A DNA stretch of 64,000 nt from Moritella sp. JT01. GTDB lineage: Bacteria > Pseudomonadota > Gammaproteobacteria > Enterobacterales > Moritellaceae. Location of the stretch: NCBI RefSeq assembly GCF_001574435.1, contig NZ_LOCN01000024.1, forward strand, positions 5,770-69,769, written 5' to 3'. Each line of letters begins with the position of its first letter. The first letter of the stretch is position 1. Both the position numbers and the translations under genes were made by a program. This document shows, in pieces, positions 1 to 6,659 of this stretch. A model generated the notes under the pieces. That model was not told where the DNA came from and did no database searches. It saw only the letters and a list, made by a program, of their open reading frames with translations.

Positions 1-9
1 TAAGTTTCT

Positions 10-768
10 ATGTCAGAACAACAGGTAACCGGCATTCTTACTAATGCTGGCAAGCAACATATTACAAACTGTGCACTAGCCAACTCGGGGCTAAATGTCT
101 CAACGCTGGTGTTAGCGAATGTACCGAACTTAAGTGATAACGCAGAGCGTGATCCTAATATGACAATCCCAGCACAAGCTCAAATTGCCTATGAAACGGA
201 TGAATTACTCGATGGTTTCATTGATGAGCATACCGTGGCTTGGGCATGTGTATTAGACCAGGACGTTGGTGACTTTGATTATAACTGGATTGGCTTAGTG
301 ACCAGTAATGGCACCTTGCTAGCGCTTGATTATTTACCTCTGCAGCGTAAGCGTCAGGGCGTGAATAACGTACACAACCGCAGTTTTGTATTGAAGTTCG
401 CTGCAGCCAAAGCCCTTGCACGTATCGATATTAAAGCCAGCAGTTGGATGTTTGATTACAGCCCAAGGCTAGACAGTATGCAACTGGCCATTGTCGCCAA
501 TGCTACAGCGCAAATTGACAACATGACGCGTCATTTAGGCTTAAAAGATGTCGTCACCAGCTTACGAAATACTATCGAACTGCAGCAAGTTCACATCGGA
601 ACTTTAGAGCAAGAAGGGCAAACACTGAAACAAACACAATCAGCAATGATAAATCAGCGTCAGGAACACGATGGTGAGATACAAACTTCACTTGCCAAAA
701 TGGCAACCGCACAGGTCAGTACTATGTACCGACAGGTAAAACATATTACATCGACTAATAACGAATAA
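10..768 (+). CDS. Phage tail fibre protein, DUF3751-like N-terminal domain
   Basis: This 252-residue protein resembles tail-collar fibre proteins of P2/Mu-type phages. Such proteins attach the receptor-binding fibre to the baseplate. The N-terminal part (about residues 5-150) has the family pattern: an opening 'GILTNAGKQHI' segment, then 'NWIGLV' near residue 91. The C-terminal part is rich in Gln and Glu and looks coiled-coil, ending without a receptor-binding tip. The next gene, 12 bp downstream, probably supplies that tip. It is the first gene of the window, so earlier tail genes should lie to the left. Family assignment is from remembered motif patterns. Confidence 0.75.
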   Translation: MSEQQVTGILTNAGKQHITNCALANSGLNVSTLVLANVPNLSDNAERDPNMTIPAQAQIAYETDELLDGFIDEHTVAWACVLDQDVGDFDYNWIGLVTSNGTLLALDYLPLQRKRQGVNNVHNRSFVLKFAAAKALARIDIKASSWMFDYSPRLDSMQLAIVANATAQIDNMTRHLGLKDVVTSLRNTIELQQVHIGTLEQEGQTLKQTQSAMINQRQEHDGEIQTSLAKMATAQVSTMYRQVKHITSTNNE

Positions 769-780
769 AGGGGACAGAGC

Positions 781-1560
781 ATGACAATAGAGCAGAACAT
801 TGCAGAACTCGTGCAAGCCAGCAATAACCTCACTGGGGTTGTTGATGGAAAAATACAAGAGATTGATCAGAAGGTTAAGCAAACGCAAGATAGCCTTAAT
901 GGCTGGAAAGGGTCGGTTCAAGCTAAAGATATTAATGGCCAAGCGCTGTATAAATCTGTGATTGATTTAACCGGACTGAGTTCAGACCGTTATTACCCTG
1001 TGTGGTGGCTTTTTCCCAATAATCGTGCGGGCGCCTCGTTCATTAATATTGTACGTAATTTTAGTGAAAATAGAAGTGATGAACCCTTTGGTCCAGGTGT
1101 TACGCATCTAGCTGGCTTAGATTTTTGCATGGAAGGGATTGATTATATGTGGGGGGGAGATGCGCAAAGTTTTGTTATTAAACGAATTGGACAAACGTAC
1201 CGAAAAACAGTTCGTAACGCAGCTTTTGGTATTAGCTGTATTGCTCGGCCTGTATCAGGGAAATTCCCTTTATATTCAGGTGTATCTGATGGTTCAGTCG
1301 GACCGTGTCGAAAATTTAGCGGTTGTTATCTACGTGGTGGTTTAACTTACCATGTGATGAGTAGTATGAGTAACGCACCGAAGTATTCAAGAGAAGACAG
1401 TGAAGTGTCAATTTATTCAGCTGTCGCATCTACTTGGGAAATAAACTGGAAAGTCAAATCGTACCATAAAGATGATGAATTTCTGGGTCCCGAATATCCA
1501 GAGTGTCGCTTGCCATATTCTTACCACTACAACAAATTATTCGCGCCTAAAGATGCATAG
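781..1560 (+). CDS. Putative phage tail fibre distal / receptor-binding protein
   Basis: This 259-residue protein sits between a tail-fibre gene and a tail-assembly chaperone gene, the usual place for the distal fibre protein. The first 45 residues form a heptad-rich coiled-coil stretch ('IAELVQASNNLTGVVDGK'). The rest is rich in Gly, Ser and aromatic residues with several Cys, consistent with a variable beta-rich receptor-binding domain. I do not recognise the C-terminal domain. A clear purine-rich RBS (aaaggggac) precedes the ATG. The function comes from position and composition, not from a catalytic motif. Confidence 0.5.
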   Translation: MTIEQNIAELVQASNNLTGVVDGKIQEIDQKVKQTQDSLNGWKGSVQAKDINGQALYKSVIDLTGLSSDRYYPVWWLFPNNRAGASFINIVRNFSENRSDEPFGPGVTHLAGLDFCMEGIDYMWGGDAQSFVIKRIGQTYRKTVRNAAFGISCIARPVSGKFPLYSGVSDGSVGPCRKFSGCYLRGGLTYHVMSSMSNAPKYSREDSEVSIYSAVASTWEINWKVKSYHKDDEFLGPEYPECRLPYSYHYNKLFAPKDA

Positions 1561-1586
1561 TTAAAGACCGTCATTAAGGAATATAT

Positions 1587-1925
1587 ATGAACAGAGTAAT
1601 AGATACGTTAGTTGATAAGTTGGGGCATGAATTAGTTAATGTACCTGCAGAGCTCAACGTATTAGTTGAAATGGGTTTTAGTGAAAACGAAGCTGTTGTA
1701 CTTATCAACAGCGTAATAAGCGCTGAAAAATGGCTTGAGATAAGAATCAAACGTGACAAGTTAATTCGTGATACTGACTATCTTGTGCAACCTGATTATC
1801 CGTTATCCGATAGCCTTAAATCGGAGATAATTGTATATCGTCAAGCATTACGTGATATCCCACAATCAGTGGGCGATCCTGACGATGTCGTTTGGCCACA
1901 GAAACCAAATATAGAAAATGCATAG
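1587..1925 (+). CDS. Phage tail fibre assembly chaperone
   Basis: This 112-residue protein carries the small C-terminal signature of phage tail assembly chaperones around residues 50-105: 'RDKLIRDTDYLVQPDYPL', then 'YRQALRDIPQ', then 'VVWPQKP'. These proteins help fibre trimers fold and are normally encoded just downstream of the fibre gene, as here. The N-terminal half has a UBA/CUE-like pattern ('LVEMGFSENEAVVLI') that I cannot assign. Its last codons overlap the next reading frame by 8 bp, which indicates translational coupling. Confidence 0.75.
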   Translation: MNRVIDTLVDKLGHELVNVPAELNVLVEMGFSENEAVVLINSVISAEKWLEIRIKRDKLIRDTDYLVQPDYPLSDSLKSEIIVYRQALRDIPQSVGDPDDVVWPQKPNIENA

Positions 1926-2559
1926 CATTAGCCTTGCTTCTCATCAAACCGCGACCCTTTGCACAACTGCAGAGGGCGGGGCCTTATTAGCCAACGCCAT
2001 TAAGGATGAAAGCCGCCAGTTCAGACCAGCGGCTTTCAATGCCCTGGTCTTATGGGTTAGCAGTGATAGCCTAACCGATTTAGCTAAGCGCCTCACGCCG
2101 GTTAATGAATACTGTCCATTAGCTGGTTTTGTTGAATGCGAACGTTATGCAGCGAGTCTAGCAACATTAGATTCAGATAAACTCACTCGTCCTCAAGGGG
2201 CTGAACAATCAATTGAGTGGACGGTATTTAGTGATAAGCGGTCGATACCAGCGCTTAAGCTGCAATATAAGGCTGATTCATTAGCTCAGGTGAATGACCA
2301 GGGACAAGGTTTGATCAGTGATATTGATAGCGCATTAGCAGAATGTAAGCAGTTAAAAAATCTACGAGATACGCGTTTAACGGCAACTGAATTCACCCGC
2401 ATTAACACCGGCTTAAATTGCACTAGCATCAGCGCCAATACAGCCAAAGGTTTAGCCGATAAGCTGCAAGGTCTTGGTGATGATAAAGCGTATTGGGCTT
2501 TTTGTGCGTTTGTAGGTAGCAGCCACGAACTTGAACCGATTAAGGAACTGTTTTTATGA
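1918..2559 (+). CDS. Phage structural protein of unknown function
   Basis: This 213-residue protein is not recognised. It lies in a tightly packed series of tail genes, overlapping the chaperone gene upstream by 8 bp and sharing an ATGA stop/start with the gene downstream. It is therefore almost certainly translated as part of the tail operon. It has no signal peptide or membrane segment. The middle (about residues 110-160) looks helical and the composition is rich in Ala, Leu and Ser. A role in the baseplate or tail completion is inferred only from position. Confidence 0.55.
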   Translation: MHSISLASHQTATLCTTAEGGALLANAIKDESRQFRPAAFNALVLWVSSDSLTDLAKRLTPVNEYCPLAGFVECERYAASLATLDSDKLTRPQGAEQSIEWTVFSDKRSIPALKLQYKADSLAQVNDQGQGLISDIDSALAECKQLKNLRDTRLTATEFTRINTGLNCTSISANTAKGLADKLQGLGDDKAYWAFCAFVGSSHELEPIKELFL

Positions 2560-3038
2560 TAGCGCTCGATGGTTGGCAAGTACCAGGTTATGAAACCAAA
2601 ATAAAATGCAGTTTCAAATTAGCCGGCGAAGATTTAAGTGGCTACGGCTCGTTTTCTATGTCATCCGATAACGGGGTTAAACCTGCCGTATTATCGGTCA
2701 CTACCAAGATCCCCTTTAAAGATAAATCAGCGTTAGCCAAGTTAATATCCAAGGCTAAAGAGCTTGATGAACACGGCGCCAGAATCATCCGCACGGTGAA
2801 TTGTGATGTAGCAGAATCATTCAAAGTACGTAAAACCAAGTTTGATGGTGAAATGAGCGCGACCGAAGATGAAGAAGTGAAGGCTTGGATTGTCAGTTTT
2901 AACTTACTTGAAGTTATGAGTAAGTCAGAACGCGAACAACTGCAGCTAGATGGCGAAGCCAGTAACAATACAACACTGCAAAGTACCGATGGCCATAATT
3001 CACTGCAGCAACAATTTGAAAATGTAGAGGGTCCCTAA
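2556..3038 (+). CDS. Putative phage baseplate complex protein
   Basis: This 160-residue protein begins with 'MIALDGWQVPGYETKIKC' and contains a compact beta-rich core followed by a charged segment ('VRKTKFDGEMSATEDEEVKAW', residues about 90-110). The order and length resemble small baseplate-complex proteins next to hub and spike genes in marine gammaproteobacterial prophages. This is recollection of gene order, not a motif match. It starts within the stop codon of the preceding gene, and the following hub-like gene starts 15 bp after it. Confidence 0.4.
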   Translation: MIALDGWQVPGYETKIKCSFKLAGEDLSGYGSFSMSSDNGVKPAVLSVTTKIPFKDKSALAKLISKAKELDEHGARIIRTVNCDVAESFKVRKTKFDGEMSATEDEEVKAWIVSFNLLEVMSKSEREQLQLDGEASNNTTLQSTDGHNSLQQQFENVEGP

Positions 3039-3053
3039 CTTAGGGGGAAAGCT

Positions 3054-3779
3054 ATGGATAAAGAGATGGGTAAACCCGATTCGGCTCGATTAACCACCGT
3101 ATTAACCATTGGTGGTGAACCTGTAGTTAATATTATTACCAACAGTGTCCAGCTTGATTTGTTTAGTCCTGGTCGCGCTAGTTTTGTTGTTACTTGTGAG
3201 CATGAACCGAAAGGCATCGTGGAGTTACACCTAGGCTATCGGGTCGATAAACTGCAGCCTTATTTCATGGGAGTCATTGAATCCAAGTATCAATCATCCG
3301 GTTGTTGGTATCTGACTTGTCGTGAATTACTCGGCGCGTTGTCACTGCCGGCTAACATGGCCATTCGTTTTGCGACGATGAAAGATGTGCTGGACCAACT
3401 CTCGCTGACTGGTCTTCAATTTATTTATCCAGATACAGGTTATCTCAATCAGCCGGTTCCGTGTTTTTATCATCAAGGCGATGGTATATCGGTATTACGT
3501 CAGTTGGGGAAAATATACCAGGTACCGGATTATATTTTTCAGCAACGGCCCGATGGCAAAATCTACGTGGGCAGCTGGCATGATTCAGGTTGGGCCAAGT
3601 CGGTCATCACTGATTTTTCAGAACACCCAATCAAACCAATCAGCTCGAGTAAAGGTGAGCTAATTGCGATCCCTAAGTTACGTCCAGGACTAAAACTTAA
3701 TGGCCGTTACCTTACCGAAGTGACATTAACAGGAAATAAGCAGGTTATCAGATGGTCAAAAACGCTATACGCCGCTTAG
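3054..3779 (+). CDS. Phage baseplate hub protein, gpD / late-control-D-like
   Basis: This 241-residue protein resembles the P2 gpD/Mu gp44 hub family, which forms the ring between tail tube and spike. Matching traits are an opening beta-barrel segment ('LTIGGEPVVNII'), the 'PYFMGVIES' turn and the 'LRQLGKIYQVPDYIF' segment near residues 146-160. The latter corresponds to the module that lies before the DNA-like spike partner. The gene overlaps the spike gene by 28 bp, supporting a hub/spike pair. It is shorter than typical gpD (about 380 residues), so it may be a divergent minimal hub. Confidence 0.5.
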   Translation: MDKEMGKPDSARLTTVLTIGGEPVVNIITNSVQLDLFSPGRASFVVTCEHEPKGIVELHLGYRVDKLQPYFMGVIESKYQSSGCWYLTCRELLGALSLPANMAIRFATMKDVLDQLSLTGLQFIYPDTGYLNQPVPCFYHQGDGISVLRQLGKIYQVPDYIFQQRPDGKIYVGSWHDSGWAKSVITDFSEHPIKPISSSKGELIAIPKLRPGLKLNGRYLTEVTLTGNKQVIRWSKTLYAA

Positions 3780-4606
3780 TATTACGTTACTTTCCCGAAT
3801 TAGGACAGCGTAAACACTTACCGCAATTGGCTAGAATAGAAAAAATTTATGATATGCCGGTTAATGGCGCCAGTGTAAGCAGTGCATTTCGTGCCTATAA
3901 AGCGGCTGATATTCAATTATTAGATGCTGTGACAGGTCAGCCCTTAGCAGTTCCTGTCTTTGAGCAAGTGAGTATTGCGTCAGGGCAGGGACATGAACAT
4001 GGTTTGTTTGTCGAACCAACACCAGGCATGCAGTGCTTAATTCAATACATTGATGGTCTTGATTCATTGCCGGTGATCACGTCGCTGTTACCCTGGCATA
4101 CTTTGGTACCCGATCATCGTTCAACCGATGTGAGTCTGCAGCAATCGCATCGCAGTAAATTAGTTGGTCGTAATGGCGATTGGCAGGTGCAGACCGATGG
4201 TGAAGTAAAACAGACCAGTCAGAAGTCGATAGTGGAAGCCCAAACCAGCGAGCAGAGTTACCACGAACGCAGTACCAAAGTCGCTACGCATGACATGAAT
4301 AAAATAGACGGTAACCAGGTCAATGAAATTATGGGGGCGTTAAAAATACTCGTCGGTGAAAAGGCGATTATTACCTCGTTGGATAACCTGCTTTTAGGCA
4401 GTAACAAAGAAGTTAAAATACAAAGCGCAGAAGACATGCATTTCGATAGTACAAAATCACTGATCATTAAAGCCAAGAATATAACCGAAGATGCAGACAC
4501 GATTAAGCTTAATGGCGGAAAAGGGGTGATCACTTGCGCCAGTATTTGCCCATTCACGGGTAAACCACACGTTGATGGCTCCACTACCGTTTTTGCAGGG
4601 AAATAA
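3752..4606 (+). CDS. Phage baseplate spike protein, gpV-like
   Basis: This 284-residue protein resembles tail-spike/baseplate assembly proteins of the gpV/VgrG-tip type. The N-terminal half (about residues 20-120) is an OB-fold-like region containing 'GLFVEPTPGMQCLIQYIDG'. The C-terminal half is built from alternating short polar repeats ('VKIQSAEDMHF', 'LIIKAKNITEDADTIKLNGG'), the pattern of a triple-stranded beta-helix needle. The end, 'CASICPFTGKPHVDGS', is a tip sequence often seen in these spikes. The start chosen is the ATG preceded by 'aggaaataagcagg', overlapping the hub gene. Confidence 0.6.
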   Translation: MVKNAIRRLVLRYFPELGQRKHLPQLARIEKIYDMPVNGASVSSAFRAYKAADIQLLDAVTGQPLAVPVFEQVSIASGQGHEHGLFVEPTPGMQCLIQYIDGLDSLPVITSLLPWHTLVPDHRSTDVSLQQSHRSKLVGRNGDWQVQTDGEVKQTSQKSIVEAQTSEQSYHERSTKVATHDMNKIDGNQVNEIMGALKILVGEKAIITSLDNLLLGSNKEVKIQSAEDMHFDSTKSLIIKAKNITEDADTIKLNGGKGVITCASICPFTGKPHVDGSTTVFAGK

Positions 4607-4607
4607 T

Positions 4608-4805
4608 ATGGCATCAAGTAAGAATGAACTTAAACAGTTTATAATCGAAGAATTTAAAGCACTAGGTTTTGTTACAGAGGGAGAATTCGCTATGGCTGAA
4701 AAATTAGCAACGGCCATTGCAAATGCTACAGTAAGAGAGCGAGTGAAGAATGCGAGCGTAACAATCACGTCGGGAAGTTCTGCTGGTACTTATAAAGTGG
4801 ATTAA
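4608..4805 (+). CDS. Small phage protein of unknown function
   Basis: This 65-residue protein starts one base after the spike stop codon; an upstream in-frame ATG at 4572 would overlap the spike gene and is less likely. The first 45 residues look like one long amphipathic helix ('NELKQFIIEEFKALGF'), followed by a Ser/Thr/Gly tail. It is the last gene of the tail module before a terminator-rich, gene-free stretch. It may be a small tail or lysis-related accessory protein, but no motif supports a specific role. Confidence 0.45.
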   Translation: MASSKNELKQFIIEEFKALGFVTEGEFAMAEKLATAIANATVRERVKNASVTITSGSSAGTYKVD

Positions 4806-4849
4806 ATGACGGCCAACTGGTGAGTATAACACAATGCATGTGGCTATAT

Positions 4850-4888
4850 GCTAATTAGGGATAATTCAATAAATTATCCCTAATTAGC
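4850..4888. terminator. Perfect 17-bp inverted repeat after the phage module
   Basis: The arms at 4850-4866 and 4872-4888 are exact reverse complements separated by the 5-base loop caata. The stem is AT-rich and lacks a following T-run, so it may be a weak terminator or a protein-binding palindrome at the prophage edge. It lies 45 bp after the last phage stop codon. Confidence 0.5.
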
Positions 4889-4914
4889 TAAAGAATAGAT
4901 AAGTATTTGTAAAT

Positions 4915-4939
4915 AAAAAGACCTCAATGAGGTCTTTTT
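4915..4939. terminator. Rho-independent terminator, bidirectional
   Basis: An 11-bp stem (4915-4925 with 4929-4939) has the core gacctc/gaggtc. It is flanked by A5 on the left and T5 on the right, so it can terminate transcription in both directions. It closes the phage tail operon. Confidence 0.8.
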
Positions 4940-4955
4940 ATTAGCTTATTAACGT

Positions 4956-4976
4956 ATATGTGGTCGATATGTGGTC
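4956..4976. repeat. Tandem 10-bp repeat atatgtggtc at the phage/chromosome edge
   Basis: The 10-mer atatgtggtc occurs at 4956-4965 and again at 4967-4976, an 11-bp period. It lies between two terminators just outside the last phage gene. Closely spaced same-face repeats of this kind are typical of recombinase or excisionase arm sites. No integrase is visible in the window, so an attachment-site role is only a possibility. Confidence 0.4.
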
Positions 4977-5023
4977 ACTTATAAATAATAATTCATTAAA
5001 TTCAGATGCTTAAGTGTGATACT

Positions 5024-5048
5024 AAATCACCTTCGGGTGGTTTTTTTT
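5024..5048 (+). terminator. Rho-independent terminator with UUCG-type loop
   Basis: The sequence aaatcaccttcgggtggttt followed by a T-run folds into a short stem with a ttcg tetraloop. No gene ends immediately before it on the plus strand. It may be the terminator of the chromosomal gene that once preceded the syp-like cluster before the phage module was inserted. Confidence 0.65.
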
Positions 5049-5167
5049 ATTTGTGCATTTTCTACTTTCTGAGTCTATATTTTTAGTATGAGGTAGAAAA
5101 ATTAATGTTTTATGTACGTTAATATTATCCCTCAGGATTAACTTTGTATTCTTTAGGAGTATTAATA

Positions 5168-5503
5168 ATGGAAATGTCACGGCCTCATGATGGAATAATT
5201 GTTTTGCAGGTAGTTCACGATCTCGACACCGAGCACGTTGTTAGTATTCAGCCGAAATTAGAAGCCTTAGTTGATGAATATACTGAAAATATTATTTTAG
5301 ATTTTTCAAGTGTCCACTTTATCGATTCAACCGGTATTGGCGCGATTGTTTTTTTATTCAAAAGATTGACCTCACAACGACGAACTCTTTCTCTACTTAA
5401 AGTTTCAGGTCAACCTTACAAGTTGATGACGATGTTACGTGTAGAAAACGCTATCCCCTTTATTGAAAATATAACTGAATGTGACGCAAGTCGCTCGGCA
5501 TAA
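5168..5503 (+). CDS. STAS-domain anti-sigma-factor antagonist, SypA-like
   Basis: This 111-residue protein is a single STAS domain of the SpoIIAA/RsbV type. The family phospho-acceptor loop is present as 'FIDSTGIGAI' with Ser54 as the predicted phosphorylated serine. The start at 5168 is chosen because aggag lies 8 bp ahead; an upstream ATG at 5144 has no such RBS. In Vibrio fischeri, SypA is a STAS protein whose serine phosphorylation state, set by SypE, controls Syp polysaccharide-dependent biofilm formation. The same partner type (STAS first, kinase/phosphatase four genes later) is seen here. No sigma factor or RsbW-only kinase is nearby, so the downstream target is unknown. Confidence 0.85.
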   Translation: MEMSRPHDGIIVLQVVHDLDTEHVVSIQPKLEALVDEYTENIILDFSSVHFIDSTGIGAIVFLFKRLTSQRRTLSLLKVSGQPYKLMTMLRVENAIPFIENITECDASRSA

Positions 5504-5525
5504 GTACAAGGCCGTAAGGTATTAA

Positions 5526-6659
5526 ATGAATAAATTAATGCTATGGATATCTATATGCGTTTCTTTTTCTGCTTGTACAAATTGGCCACGACAAGGCTAT
5601 TTTGAAAATACGACTATACATACAGAGGAACGAGTCCAATTTAAACAACATTATTCGTATTTAAATTTGCATGTTTCAGTAGCTAACCTACGGGGTGCCA
5701 AAAAGTGTACACCAGCTTATGTTAAAGCGGTCGAAAATATTAACAGCCGTGTTGAAAAAGCAATTGCCGTGGAAGACCCGCAAGATATAAAAATTGAAAT
5801 GGCTATTTTAGAACGTAATATAACGGATTTAATTGTTAATCTTAATCGAGTGAGTGCTAATACTAATTGCGCACAACCGCCACGTTCATTTACCTCAAAT
5901 TTTGTTCACCCTTTAACTTACCAACTTGATCTCTTATTGTACTGTGCTCCACAATTTGAAGTAGATAGCGCTGTTTTAACTGCGCTATATAAAGTGTGCC
6001 TTCGTCAGATCAGCTTTTTACTGCTAGATAACCCCGATGTTGAGATTGAATATACTAAATACAAGTTGTTTGAAAGTAGGGGGAATCCAATAGGTGATGG
6101 TTCAAATATCAATTACAATCAAAGTCTCGTTTTTCATGATGTTAGTACAATCGTCGATGTAAATAATGAGTTTAAAGACACGTTAAATGATCGTGACGAT
6201 GAAGATTATAATGACGACATGCGTAAATATTTGATCTTTGATCAAGTACCAAGTGTGAGTGTTCAACAATTATCTAAATTAGAATTTAACATAGAGCAAG
6301 AACATACTCCTGTACTTGTTCATGAAATTCAATCCTCCAATGATGTTAATCATGAGTCAAAATATAATCCCGAAGTTGAATATGCAACAAATTTAGATGA
6401 TGTTGCATTACTTAATTTACGTACAGATGCGATTCTAAATTATGTCTCAGATCTTACAGCGAATGAACAAAAAAATAATGTTATTTATGAAGAACTCAGG
6501 CTTGGTGTCACACCACCAACCGCCCCTGTAATTACAACACTTATGTGGCTATCAGAGAGCAATAAAAAGGTTAACCATAAGGTAAAAGATTGGCGTTTCT
6601 TACTGACAGAAGGTGAACTGTTTAGTGATGCGAAATTACCGAAAGGACTCGCTTTATGA
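5526..6659 (+). CDS. Putative outer-membrane lipoprotein of unknown function
   Basis: This 377-residue protein begins with a short hydrophobic signal and a lipobox ending at Cys17 ('CVSFSAC'). It is therefore predicted to be a lipoprotein, and the residue after Cys (Thr) is compatible with outer-membrane sorting. The mature part is polar and acidic, with several Cys residues in the first 200 positions and an Asp-rich run near residues 222-235 ('DRDDEDYNDDMRKY'). I recognise no domain; in particular I see no OmpA-type peptidoglycan-binding motif as reported for SypB. Its stop overlaps the start of the SLBB export gene, so the two are probably cotranslated and may act together at the outer membrane. 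Confidence 0.7.
   Translation: MNKLMLWISICVSFSACTNWPRQGYFENTTIHTEERVQFKQHYSYLNLHVSVANLRGAKKCTPAYVKAVENINSRVEKAIAVEDPQDIKIEMAILERNITDLIVNLNRVSANTNCAQPPRSFTSNFVHPLTYQLDLLLYCAPQFEVDSAVLTALYKVCLRQISFLLLDNPDVEIEYTKYKLFESRGNPIGDGSNINYNQSLVFHDVSTIVDVNNEFKDTLNDRDDEDYNDDMRKYLIFDQVPSVSVQQLSKLEFNIEQEHTPVLVHEIQSSNDVNHESKYNPEVEYATNLDDVALLNLRTDAILNYVSDLTANEQKNNVIYEELRLGVTPPTAPVITTLMWLSESNKKVNHKVKDWRFLLTEGELFSDAKLPKGLAL

Noticed and set aside
4258-4617. 119-residue minus-strand frame
   Set aside because: It is opposite the phage spike gene and has no RBS or recognisable domain.
1-4805. Type VI secretion or contractile injection system
   Set aside because: The fibre, chaperone, hub and spike genes fit phage tails better; no sheath, ClpV or TssJLM genes are visible.
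5059-5167. Sigma-54 promoter for the syp-like cluster
   Set aside because: V. fischeri sypA uses sigma-54, but no TGGCAC-N5-TTGC pattern is present ahead of the STAS gene.
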